Shown here: positions 27,130 to 34,980 of the stretch, piece after piece | Position numbering within the stretch: position 1 is the stretch's first letter | How the letters are laid out: each line of letters opens with the position of its first letter | Made by a program: the position numbers and the translations under genes | The notes under the pieces: model-generated | The model's input: the letters and a program-made list of their open reading frames with translations, nothing else | Database searches by the model: none | What the model was told of the DNA's origin: nothing | From: Polaribacter ponticola | GTDB taxonomy: Bacteria > Bacteroidota > Bacteroidia > Flavobacteriales > Flavobacteriaceae | Reading direction: 5' to 3' | Length of the DNA: 64,000 nt | NCBI RefSeq assembly: GCF_026191475.2 | Contig: NZ_JAOSLC020000003.1 | Span: 186,001 to 250,000 of the forward strand

Positions 27130-27597
27130 ATGAAATATAGACAACTTACTAAAGAACAATTTGAAAGCTTACATGAAGATTTTGCTCGGTTTTTAGCTAC
27201 GCAAAGTATAGATGTAAATGAATGGAACCAAATTAAGAAAGAAAAACCAAAAATAGCAGAAGATGAAATGAATGTTTTTTCAGACGTGGTTTGGGATGAT
27301 GTTTTAACAAAAACTAATTATATAGAACATTTTTCTAAAACAAGTGTAAACTTGTTTAAATGCGAGGAAAATGAAATACATAGGATAGCTATTAAGGTTA
27401 ATTGGGACATAAACCTTTTAGAACAGGATGGATTTGAATGGCTAATGCAAAACCCTATGGATAATTCTGTAGATATATTTAAAGGCTCAAAATCTTATAT
27501 ATCAGAACGTAATTTAGAAATTTTTGATTTAATCGAAAAAGGAAGTTCTATTTCTAAGGGAGAAATTTTTGAGTATTTCAAAGAGTTAATTAACTAA
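27130..27597 (+). CDS. DUF6495-type conserved hypothetical protein
   Basis: A 155-residue soluble protein starting MKYRQLTKEQFESLHEDFAR. Proteins of this type are regularly found just after rplI in Flavobacteriaceae, and I recall them as DUF6495. No catalytic motif, signal peptide or membrane segment is visible. It begins right after the rplI terminator, so it probably depends on read-through or a promoter hidden in the short gap. Confidence 0.65.
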   Translation: MKYRQLTKEQFESLHEDFARFLATQSIDVNEWNQIKKEKPKIAEDEMNVFSDVVWDDVLTKTNYIEHFSKTSVNLFKCEENEIHRIAIKVNWDINLLEQDGFEWLMQNPMDNSVDIFKGSKSYISERNLEIFDLIEKGSSISKGEIFEYFKELIN

Positions 27598-27632
27598 TGT
27601 TTTTTTAAAATAATCGTTAAACGGTTAAAACT

Positions 27633-27645
27633 ACAGTTCGTCGAT
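27633..27645. promoter_or_regulatory. Candidate LytTR-type operator before the phosphorelay operon
   Basis: ACAGTTCGTCGAT contains ACAGTTCGT, an exact match to the published LytTR half-site pattern [TA][AC][CA]GTTN[AG][TG]. A second GTT lies 20 bp upstream (27616-27618). The nine bases TTCGTCGAT recur at 31479-31487 after the operon's LytTR gene. Confidence 0.35.
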
Positions 27646-27757
27646 ACATTTAAGCATTTTAACTTTAGATAAACACCTATTTACCATTCTTTAATATTTT
27701 ATCTTAATCTTTAAGCTTAATTTGTATTCAAAATAAACTGTGTAAAGTAAAAAGTTA

Positions 27758-28171
27758 ATGGATAAATTCTTAAAAATCATATTAGTTGAAGATAATTTAA
27801 TTGAGATAATGAAAATGAAAAGAACAATTTCATTATTAAAATTAAATCATACCCTTCAAGAAGCAAAGAATGGAGAAGAAGCTCTTCAAATTTTAGAGGA
27901 TAAAGCTAACATGCCAGATATTATTTTATTAGATTTAAATATGCCCAAGATTAGCGGAATTGAATTTCTAAAAATTATTAAGGCAAATGAAGATTTAAAG
28001 CATATTCCAACTATTATTTTAACTACTTCTAGTAATCAAAAAGATTTGTTAGAATGTTATAGAACTGGTATGTCTGGTTACGTTTTAAAGCCTTTAAAAT
28101 ATGAAGATTATGTAAAGAAAATTGAATCTGTATTAGCATATTGGAGTGTAAATGAACTTATAAAAATGTAA
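27758..28171 (+). CDS. Single-domain CheY/Rcp-like response regulator
   Basis: 137 residues forming one receiver domain and nothing else. Acidic pocket VEDN (10-13), phospho-acceptor Asp59 in ILLDLNMP, switch threonine in LTTSS, lysine in VLKPLKY. The extended KRTISLLKLNHTLQEAKNGEE loop is typical of Rcp-type regulators that pair with bacteriophytochrome or GAF kinases. It is the first gene of the FIST phosphorelay cluster, 61 bp before the FIST gene, and probably takes phosphate from the kinase encoded two genes on. Confidence 0.9.
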   Translation: MDKFLKIILVEDNLIEIMKMKRTISLLKLNHTLQEAKNGEEALQILEDKANMPDIILLDLNMPKISGIEFLKIIKANEDLKHIPTIILTTSSNQKDLLECYRTGMSGYVLKPLKYEDYVKKIESVLAYWSVNELIKM

Positions 28172-28232
28172 TATGTTAATATAAATAGTTATTAATACTT
28201 AATTTATTTTCAACCCCCAAAAATAAAAAAAG

Positions 28233-29366
28233 ATGAAAACAGTACAGCTTAAGAAAATAGGAAACGGAAAATTTGAATATTTAACAGAAAAAATAGAATT
28301 AAATAATCCATTAGTATTAGTATTTGGAAACAGATATATGCTAGAGGATAAAAGTATATATCAAGAAGTTAAAGATCTATTTAATGATGGACATTTTGTT
28401 TTTGGTTCTACTTCAGGTGATATAACATCTGAATCTGTAGACGATGAAAGTATAACTATTACTGCTGTAGAATTCGAAAAAAGTAATTTTATAATTAAAA
28501 CAGCAAATGTTTTAAATACTGATGTAAACAGTTATGAAACCGGGAAAAAAATAATAGAACAGTTACCAATAGAAGGATTAAAGTATGTTTTTGTCCTTAG
28601 TGAAGGTAGTTTTATTAATGGCAGTCAGTTAACTAAAGGAATGAATGCTGCTACTGAAGATAATCTAGTTATTACAGGAGCTTTATGTGGTGATGCTGCA
28701 AGGTTTGAAAAAACAGTTTCTTCCTACAATGAAAACCCAAAAGAAGGAGAATTAGTTGCAATTGGACTATATGGAGAAACTTTAGAAGTAACTTTTGGAA
28801 CTAATGGCGGATGGACTCCTTTTGGACCAGAAAGAGTAGTAACAAAATCTGAAAATAATATTTTATACGAGTTAGACGGAAAACCTGCATTAGATTTATA
28901 TAAAAGGTACTTAGGAGAAAAATCTAATGAATTACCATCTGCAGCTTTATTATATCCTTTAAAAGTAAAATCATCTGATGAACGTAAATCTATTGTTAGA
29001 ACAATTCTAAACATTGATGAAGAAGAAAATTCAATGATTTTAGCTGGAGATATATTAAAAGAATCTAAAGTGCAGTTAATGATGACTAATGTAGATAGTA
29101 TAGTAAATGCAGCAGAAGTTGGAGCAATTCAAGCCCTAGATTTAAGGGATAAAAAACCAGAATTGGCAATTCTTGTAAGCTGTATTGGACGTAAATTAGT
29201 TTTAGATCAAAGAGTAGAAGAGGAAATAGAAGAAGTTATGGAAGTTGTTGGAGAAGGAACTACAATTTGCGGATTTTATTCCTACGGAGAAATTGCACCT
29301 TTTGACGGAGAAATGAATTGTCAATTGCATAATCAAACGATGGCTATTACTTTAATTAGCGAATAG
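28233..29366 (+). CDS. FIST domain signal-transduction sensor protein
   Basis: A 377-residue cytoplasmic protein with FIST_N (about 25-220) and FIST_C (about 225-360). Recognisable phrases are VFGSTSGDITSESVDDES, EGSFINGSQLTKGMN, VITGALCGDAARFEKT in the first half and GEGTTICGFYSYGEIAPF in the second. FIST modules are thought to bind small ligands such as amino acids. A CCCCC tract ends 14 bp before the ATG. The kinase gene starts 3 bp after its stop, so this is probably the input for that kinase. Confidence 0.92.
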   Translation: MKTVQLKKIGNGKFEYLTEKIELNNPLVLVFGNRYMLEDKSIYQEVKDLFNDGHFVFGSTSGDITSESVDDESITITAVEFEKSNFIIKTANVLNTDVNSYETGKKIIEQLPIEGLKYVFVLSEGSFINGSQLTKGMNAATEDNLVITGALCGDAARFEKTVSSYNENPKEGELVAIGLYGETLEVTFGTNGGWTPFGPERVVTKSENNILYELDGKPALDLYKRYLGEKSNELPSAALLYPLKVKSSDERKSIVRTILNIDEEENSMILAGDILKESKVQLMMTNVDSIVNAAEVGAIQALDLRDKKPELAILVSCIGRKLVLDQRVEEEIEEVMEVVGEGTTICGFYSYGEIAPFDGEMNCQLHNQTMAITLISE

Positions 29367-29369
29367 AGC

Positions 29370-30416
29370 ATGAACTCTTTATTAAGAAGACAATTAAGAA
29401 AATATTTACCTAAAGACTTGCAATCTAATAAAGATTTGGAAGTTTTTTTAGATGCTGTAAATAGATCTTATGACACTTCAGATGAGCAATTTGGGATGTT
29501 GCAAAGAGCAGCTTCTATTAGTTCTGAAGAACTTTTTGATTCGAATAGGCAGTTAAGAAAAGAGTCAGAATCACAAAAAGAAATTATTGATAAGCTTAAA
29601 AGTGTTATAGATAGATTAAAAATTTATGGTTTAGATGCTGATAAAACTTTAGAAGATTTTGACTCATTAAAGTTAGTTGATTTTATAGGCAACCAAACTA
29701 AAGAAATTGTAGAGATTAATAAAGTTAAAGATAAATTAGTTACCAATTTAGAACGACAAAATCAAGAACTTAATGATTATGCACAAATGGTATCTCATGA
29801 TTTAAAATCGCCATTACAAAGTATAGATGCATTAACTACCTGGATTAAAGAAGATTATTCTGAAGCTCTTGGAGACGGAGGGAAAGAAATTGTAAATTTA
29901 ATCAGAGAAAATGTTGAAAAAATGGATACTCTAATTCAAGGAATTTTAGAATATTCAACTATTGGTAAAGGAGAAAATAAACTTTATAATGTAAATTTAA
30001 ATACATTACTAGAAGATTTAATAGTTACAATTGATAACCCTGAAGATGTAAAAATATCTATCCTTAATAAACTACCTATTGTAGAAGGTGATCAACGAAG
30101 GTTAGAGTTATTATTTTATCATTTAATACATAATGCAATAAAGTTTAATGATAAAAAAGAAAATGGATTAATAGAAATAAATTTTACTGATAAAACAAAT
30201 TTCTGGGAGTTTTCTATAAAAGATAATGGAAAAGGAATTGAAAATCAGTTTTTTGAAAAAATATTTATTGCATTTCAAAAATTAGAAAACGATTATAAAT
30301 CTACTGGAATAGGATTATCTATAGTTAAAAAAATTGTTGAAGCATATAAAGGTGAAATTTGGTTAGATTCTGTACCAAATAAAGAAACAATTTTTTATTT
30401 TACAATAAAAAAATAA
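29370..30416 (+). CDS. Soluble sensor histidine kinase of the FIST cluster
   Basis: 348 residues with no membrane segment. The N-terminal RRQLRKYLPKDLQ and EVFLDAVNRSY region is the characteristic head of FIST-associated kinases. A coiled coil follows (about 60-130). The H-box is MVSHDLKSPLQSIDAL, N-box FYHLIHNAIKFND, G1 DNGKGIENQF and G2 STGIGLSIVKKIVE. All catalytic boxes are intact. It lies between the FIST and HPt genes with 2-3 bp gaps. Lacking its own sensor domain, it likely reads FIST occupancy by direct contact. Confidence 0.92.
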   Translation: MNSLLRRQLRKYLPKDLQSNKDLEVFLDAVNRSYDTSDEQFGMLQRAASISSEELFDSNRQLRKESESQKEIIDKLKSVIDRLKIYGLDADKTLEDFDSLKLVDFIGNQTKEIVEINKVKDKLVTNLERQNQELNDYAQMVSHDLKSPLQSIDALTTWIKEDYSEALGDGGKEIVNLIRENVEKMDTLIQGILEYSTIGKGENKLYNVNLNTLLEDLIVTIDNPEDVKISILNKLPIVEGDQRRLELLFYHLIHNAIKFNDKKENGLIEINFTDKTNFWEFSIKDNGKGIENQFFEKIFIAFQKLENDYKSTGIGLSIVKKIVEAYKGEIWLDSVPNKETIFYFTIKK

Positions 30417-30418
30417 TT

Positions 30419-30742
30419 ATGGAGCAACCAAATTTGAACTATATAGAACAATTAGCAAGAGGTGATGAATCTATTAGAAAAACCTTAATAGATGTGATAA
30501 AAAGTGAATTTCCAGGTGAAATAATTGACTATGAAAATAGTATAAAATCAAAAGATTTTAAAAAAATAGAAGAAAATGTTCATAGAATTAAACATAAATT
30601 TAGTATTTTAGGACTTGAAAAGAGTTATAATAAGGCTAATAAGTTTGAACATAATCTTCGAGAACACGTATTTAATCAAAGTGAACAAAGAGAATTTGAT
30701 AAAACTCTAATAGCTATTTCAGAATATATGAAAACTATTTAG
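30419..30742 (+). CDS. Histidine phosphotransfer (HPt) protein
   Basis: 107 residues, all helical, with the phospho-acceptor His55 in VHRIKHKFSILG, the HPt motif HxxKxxxxxxG. It begins 2 bp after the kinase stop. It can move phosphate between the kinase, the CheY-like protein at 27758 and the LytTR regulator that follows, completing a relay made of separate proteins. Confidence 0.82.
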   Translation: MEQPNLNYIEQLARGDESIRKTLIDVIKSEFPGEIIDYENSIKSKDFKKIEENVHRIKHKFSILGLEKSYNKANKFEHNLREHVFNQSEQREFDKTLIAISEYMKTI

Positions 30743-30748
30743 ACCCCC

Positions 30749-31453
30749 ATGAATTGTATTATTATCGATGATGAAAAAATGGCAAGAGTTATTATTAAAA
30801 CTCTATGCAGTCAAATTAAATCGTTAAATCTCGTAGAAGAATTTTCTAATGCTATACAAGCAATTAAATTTTTAAATGAAAATCAAATTGATTTAATTTT
30901 TCTAGACATACACATGCCAAACTTTAGTGGATTAGATTTTATAAAAACACTAAAAGACCCTCCTAAAATTATTTTTACTACTTCAGACCCTAAGTTTGCT
31001 ATTGAAGCTTTTGAATATGATTTTATCGTAGACTATTTGCTTAAACCTGTAGAATTACCTCGTTTTGAAAAAGCCGTTAAAAAAGCAGAAAAGCGTCACA
31101 TGATTCAAGCTCAACTTAACACTAAAGAATCTACAGAAATTAAAAATGATTTTTATGTTAATATTGATAGGAGGTTAATAAAAATAGACTTACCAAGTAT
31201 TTATTTAATAGAAGCAAAAGGAGATTATATAAATATTAAAACAGAAGACAGTAATTATATAGTTCATTCAACTTTAAAAAAGATTGAAGAAAAATTACCT
31301 AGTTCTTTATTTTTAAAAGTACATCGTTCATACATAATTAATGTAAAGAAGATTATAGATATTGAAGATAATAGTGTTTTAATTAAAAAAGACGTTGTAC
31401 CTGTTAGTCGCTCTAATAGGCCAGAATTAATGAAACGATTAGACTTACTCTAA
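30749..31453 (+). CDS. LytTR-family response regulator
   Basis: 234 residues. Receiver domain: IIIDDEKMA start, Asp53 in IFLDIHMPN, and lysine in YLLKPVELPR. The LytTR DNA-binding domain follows (IYLIEAKGDYINIKT, LFLKVHRSYIINVKKI, VPVSRSNRPELMKRL). CCCCC sits directly against the ATG. It is the output of the FIST relay. Candidate sites sharing TTCGTCGAT flank the operon. Confidence 0.92.
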   Translation: MNCIIIDDEKMARVIIKTLCSQIKSLNLVEEFSNAIQAIKFLNENQIDLIFLDIHMPNFSGLDFIKTLKDPPKIIFTTSDPKFAIEAFEYDFIVDYLLKPVELPRFEKAVKKAEKRHMIQAQLNTKESTEIKNDFYVNIDRRLIKIDLPSIYLIEAKGDYINIKTEDSNYIVHSTLKKIEEKLPSSLFLKVHRSYIINVKKIIDIEDNSVLIKKDVVPVSRSNRPELMKRLDLL

Positions 31454-31478
31454 TTTAATTATCGAAATATATTTAACA

Positions 31479-31499
31479 TTCGTCGATGAATTATCGATG
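31479..31499. promoter_or_regulatory. Second TTCGTCGAT element with inverted ATCGAT copy
   Basis: TTCGTCGATGAATTATCGATG lies 26 bp after the LytTR gene and 64 bp before the small ORF at 31563. The nine-base core equals that at 27637-27645, before the same operon. It is a candidate binding site for the operon's own regulator. Confidence 0.35.
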
Positions 31500-31562
31500 T
31501 AAAACGAAATTTAGTTTTATTTAAGACATTAAAAACTAACTTTATGATATAATATAAATATC

Positions 31563-31712
31563 ATGAGAGACTTTTTTATAGTAGTAATATCAGTTGTAGT
31601 AACAGCCTTAAATATTAATTCTTATGGAGATTTAAGTAATGAAAAAATCCAAGAGGCAAAAAATGAAGCTAGTAAACAAACAGAAATTTTTATATTGAAC
31701 TTATTAGATTAA
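31563..31712 (+). CDS. Small membrane-anchored or secreted peptide
   Basis: A 49-codon ORF starting MRDFFIVVISVVVTALNINS, a hydrophobic helix that could be a signal peptide or anchor, then a charged helix (NEKIQEAKNEASKQTEIF). It stands alone between the LytTR regulator and the STAS gene. Codon use looks like coding DNA and the preceding element at 31479 could drive it. No homologue recognised. Confidence 0.5.
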   Translation: MRDFFIVVISVVVTALNINSYGDLSNEKIQEAKNEASKQTEIFILNLLD

Positions 31713-31784
31713 TTTAATGTTTATATGTAAAGGTTATTGTTTTTTTATCAATTATAGAATACTAATCAATTAAATATATACATT

Positions 31785-32061
31785 ATGTCCCTCAAAATTA
31801 TTAAAAACAAGAGTACTTACTCTTTACAAGGTGTTATTAGTAAACCTACCGTTAAATTATTTCTTAGTTACTTTAGAAAGAAAGTTAAAAAAAGAAAAAA
31901 TTGTTTTAGATATTAATGAAACAAAATTAATAGATAAGTCTGGACTTATAGCTTTAAAAGAGATTATAAAAAAAGGAACAAAAAATAGTAAAGATGTTTT
32001 TATAATTGGTAATGGTTGTAAAGAAATTTATGATGATATTTCCCAAACAGAAGCAGTGTAA
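31785..32061 (+). pseudogene. STAS-domain (anti-sigma antagonist-like) protein, frameshifted
   Basis: From ATG 31785 the text MSLKIIKNKSTYSLQGVISK opens a short STAS-type protein, but it ends early after SYFRKK. Removing one T from TTT at 31872-31874 continues as LERKLKKEKIVLDINETKLI and DKSGLIALKEIIKKG to the stop at 32061. The corrected 91-residue product has the strand-helix order of STAS domains, with Ser in IDKSGL at the position often phosphorylated in SpoIIAA-type proteins. This is probably the last gene of the FIST signalling region. Confidence 0.7.
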
Positions 32062-32091
32062 ATAATCATATCTTTTATATTATAATTAATT

Positions 32092-32123
32092 AAAAGAACT
32101 ATTTGTTTTCAAGTAGTTCTTTT
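32092..32123. terminator. Hairpin between STAS gene and sirtuin gene
   Basis: AAAAGAACTA pairs with TAGTTCTTTT around a 12-base loop. The stem overlaps the end of the convergent sirtuin gene. Short T runs on both sides make a weak bidirectional terminator plausible. Confidence 0.5.
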
Positions 32124-32785
32124 AGTTTGCACATACCTTTACTAGCAATTTCTTTAATAATCTTAAGGTTTTTAAATTCATTTTCAGAAACAGATGGTTT
32201 TGGGTCGATAAAATAAATTGGTGTATTCTCTTTTACAAAATCGATTAAACTTGCTGCAGGATAAACTTGCATAGATGTACCAATAATAACTAAAATATCT
32301 GCTTTTTTTGTAATTTCAATTGCCTTGTCTAATAAAGGGACCATTTCTCCGAACCAAACAATATGAGGTCTTAATTGGCTTTTTTTAGAGCATAAATCTC
32401 CTAAGAACAAATCTTTTTTCCAATTTATAACAATCGATTCATCAAAAGTACTTCTTACTTTTAAAAGCTCTCCATGTAAATGCGTAATTTTTGAGCTACC
32501 CGATCTTTCATGTAAATCGTCTACATTTTGTGTTATAATTTCTACATCAAAATGTTTTTCTAATTCCTTTAAGTTATAATGTGCTTTATTAGGTTTTACA
32601 TCTAATAATTGCTTTCTACGTTTATTATAAAAATCTAAAACTAATTCTGGGTTTGCAGCAAAACCTTCTGGTGAAGCAACTTCCATTATATTATAACCTT
32701 CCCATAATCCATCTGCATCTCTAAAAGTTTGTATACCACTTTCAGCAGAAATTCCTGCACCAGTTAAAACAACAATTTTCTTCAT
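32099..32785 (-). CDS. cobB: Sir2-family NAD-dependent protein deacylase
   Basis: 228 residues. NAD-binding motifs are GAGISAESGI (8-17), TFRDADGLW, ITQNVDDLHERSG, catalytic HLHGE, and VIIGTSMQVYPA. The Tyr and Arg of the class III desuccinylase pocket may be present in the 60-70 region (YNKRRKQL). The zinc site is degenerate: the segment between HLHGE and LRPHIVWFGE holds a single cysteine (LCSKKSQ), whereas CobB has four. Intact frame and motifs suggest a working enzyme with a zinc-free fold. Confidence 0.9.
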   Translation of the reverse strand: MKKIVVLTGAGISAESGIQTFRDADGLWEGYNIMEVASPEGFAANPELVLDFYNKRRKQLLDVKPNKAHYNLKELEKHFDVEIITQNVDDLHERSGSSKITHLHGELLKVRSTFDESIVINWKKDLFLGDLCSKKSQLRPHIVWFGEMVPLLDKAIEITKKADILVIIGTSMQVYPAASLIDFVKENTPIYFIDPKPSVSENEFKNLKIIKEIASKGMCKLKELLENK

Positions 32786-32844
32786 ATTTATAATGGTTTA
32801 AGTAAATTTGATAAAATCCTTAGCTAAGACTAAAGTAATTATTT

Positions 32845-32852
32845 TAAGTTTG
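32845..32852 (+). promoter_or_regulatory. -7 element for the SpoU methylase gene
   Basis: TAAGTTTG ends only 5 bp before the ATG at 32858. If transcription begins at the normal distance, the mRNA would be leaderless. Confidence 0.4.
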
Positions 32853-32857
32853 TAAAT

Positions 32858-33529
32858 ATGATTGATGAAAAACTATTAGAATATTTTGAAGGTTATTTAA
32901 CAGAGAATAGAAAATCGCTTTTTAAGAAAGTATTAGCAGAAAGAACACGCCATTTTAGTGTTGTTTTAGAAGATATTTATCAACCACATAATGCAAGTGC
33001 AGTTGTAAGAACTTGCGATATTTTTGGAGTACAAGATATACATGTTATCGAAAATAAATATGTTAACAGAGTTTCTAAATATGTAACAAAAGGTTCACAG
33101 AAATGGATAACCTCTAAACGTTATAAATCTGATGGAGATAATACTAAAGTTTGTTTAGATAATTTAAGAGCTAAAGGATATCAAATTATTGCAACTACAC
33201 CACATAACGATTCTTGTTTATTACAAGATTTTGATATCAGCAAAAAATCAGCATTTGTTTTTGGAGTAGAAGCAGATGGTGTTTCTGATTATGTAAAAGA
33301 AAATGCAGACGGATTTTTAAAAATACCAATGGTTGGATTTACAGAGAGTTTAAATATTTCTGTGGCAGCAGCAATTATTTTACAAGATATTACCACAAAA
33401 TTGCGTAATTCTGATATTGATTGGGAATTGTCTGAAGAAGAAAAGGAAGTTTTGTATTTTGATTGGGTTAAGAAAACCATCAAAAAAGTTGATAAAATTG
33501 AAGCCCATTTTTACAAGAATATTGAGTAA
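32858..33529 (+). CDS. SpoU/TrmH-family RNA 2'-O-methyltransferase
   Basis: 223 residues with a SPOUT knot. Motif 1 is DIYQPHNASAVVRTCDIFGV, motif 2 is FVFGVEADGVS, and motif 3 is IPMVGFTESLNISVAAAIIL. This resembles TrmH, which methylates G18 of tRNA. SpoU enzymes are hard to separate by sequence, so a 23S rRNA target is possible. It has its own -7 element and is divergent from the sirtuin gene. Confidence 0.88.
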   Translation: MIDEKLLEYFEGYLTENRKSLFKKVLAERTRHFSVVLEDIYQPHNASAVVRTCDIFGVQDIHVIENKYVNRVSKYVTKGSQKWITSKRYKSDGDNTKVCLDNLRAKGYQIIATTPHNDSCLLQDFDISKKSAFVFGVEADGVSDYVKENADGFLKIPMVGFTESLNISVAAAIILQDITTKLRNSDIDWELSEEEKEVLYFDWVKKTIKKVDKIEAHFYKNIE

Positions 33530-33558
33530 TTTTAAAAAATAATTTTAAAATTAGAAAT

Positions 33559-33972
33559 ATGAAATGTAATATGTATTTATCTTTTGACGGTAATTGTGAG
33601 GAAGCTATGGATTATTATAAAGAAGTATTTAATGGTGAAACTACTGTTATAATGCGTTACTCCGAAGGTCCTCCGGAATATAGTAATGATGCTATTGTCA
33701 ACAAAATTATGCATCAAACAATGGTTTTTGGTAAAGATTGTGAATTAAAAGCGTCCGATAGTTTTCATGAACCTTTACAAAAAGGAAATAATTTTCATGT
33801 ATCAATTTCTACGGATATTGAAAAAGAAGCTATAGATATTTTTAATGGTTTATCTAAAGATGGTATTATAACAATGCCTTTTGAAGAAGTTTTTTGGGGT
33901 GGAAAATTTGGAAGTTGTAAAGATAAATTTGATATACAATGGATGGTGAGTTTAGAACCTAAAAGTGAATAA
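33559..33972 (+). CDS. VOC family protein, PhnB-like
   Basis: 137 residues of the glyoxalase/PhnB-like fold: FDGNCEEAMDYYKEVFNGE at the start and FWGGKFGSCKDKFDIQWMVS at the end are the classical PhnB-type signatures. The substrate is unknown. It begins 30 bp after the SpoU gene, and the YdeI gene starts 3 bp after its stop. Confidence 0.85.
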   Translation: MKCNMYLSFDGNCEEAMDYYKEVFNGETTVIMRYSEGPPEYSNDAIVNKIMHQTMVFGKDCELKASDSFHEPLQKGNNFHVSISTDIEKEAIDIFNGLSKDGIITMPFEEVFWGGKFGSCKDKFDIQWMVSLEPKSE

Positions 33973-33974
33973 TA

Positions 33975-34567
33975 ATGAGTTCTAAAATTGAAGAATACAT
34001 TTCTAAAAAAGAAAAATGGAAGACTGAGTTAGAGTTACTTCGTTCAGTTTTTTCTAATTTACCTGTTGAGGAAACCATAAAATGGGGAGCACCAACTTAT
34101 GTTTTTAATAATAAAAACATTGTTGGTTTAGCTGCCTTTAAAAACTATTGTGGATTATGGTTTTTTCAAGGTTCTTTATTAAAAGATAAGCACAAGGTTT
34201 TTATAAATGCACAAGAAGGTAAAACAAAAGCGATGTTACAATGGCGTTTTCATTCTTTAGAGGAAATTGATGTAGATTTAATTAAAGAATATGTATTAGA
34301 GGCTATAGAAAATGTAAAAGTTGAAAAAGAAATAAAACCAGATAGAACTAAAAAAGAATTAAAAATCCCTTCTGAATTAGATAATGAATTTAAGTTAAAT
34401 ACTAAATTTAAAAAAAAGTTTGCTGCATTATCAAATAATAAACAAAGGGAATACGCTAATTATATTTCTTAAGCTAAACGAGAACAAACCAAAAAGAAAA
34501 GATTAGAGAAAATAAAACCAATGATTATAAGTGGAGTAGGACTCCATGATAAATATAAGCATTGTTA
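33975..34567 (+). pseudogene. YdeI/DUF1801-type protein with premature stop
   Basis: The frame from 33975 codes for VEETIKWGAPTYVFNNKNIV and the DUF1801/YdeI core, stopping at TAA 34470-34472 after REYANYIS. The same frame continues for 31 more codons: AKREQTKKKRLEKIKPMI and further to LHDKYKHC, ending at 34567. Relatives normally run on as YISEAKR..., so a single GAA-to-TAA change probably cut the conserved C-terminal tail. The open 3' part has kept its reading frame, which suggests a recent event. Function of the family is unknown. Confidence 0.72.
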
Positions 34568-34933
34568 ATCTATAAATATCTTTTCTATAGTTGATGTAGA
34601 ATCGCACCTAGAAACATATAAGCTTATGTTTTTCAAGTCTTTGTTTCCTGTAACATAGTATTCTGCACAAGGTTTTTGTCTTGGTTTACTTTTACCAAAA
34701 TCTACATCACCTGTATATAATATTGTAGAAATTTTAAGTGTATCTATATTAGAATTTTGCATCACTCTTTTAGCATCATCAGAAAAAAATCTCTTTTTAA
34801 TTCTAATTGTTTTTAAAGTCCTAGCATCCATTCCATAATCAAAAGTTGCTTGTTTTTTTTGCCAGAAAAAATACACACCAATAGAACCTAATGATAAACC
34901 GACTAAATAATAACCTATTCTTTTAATTAACAT
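34565..34933 (-). CDS. DUF4258 domain-containing membrane-anchored protein
   Basis: 122 residues with one N-terminal helix (YYLVGLSLGSIGVYFFW) and a small domain (FFSDDAKRVMQNSNIDTLKI and RCDSTSTIEKIFID). The arrangement, seen next to ald in other Flavobacteriaceae, fits a DUF4258-type protein; this is from memory. A minus-strand TACTTTTG (34951-34958) lies 17 bp before the ATG and is a likely -7 element. Confidence 0.68.
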   Translation of the reverse strand: MLIKRIGYYLVGLSLGSIGVYFFWQKKQATFDYGMDARTLKTIRIKKRFFSDDAKRVMQNSNIDTLKISTILYTGDVDFGKSKPRQKPCAEYYVTGNKDLKNISLYVSRCDSTSTIEKIFID

Positions 34934-34980
34934 TGTAAAATTTTGAATTGCAAAAGTAGTTCTTTTATCAAAAAATAAGC

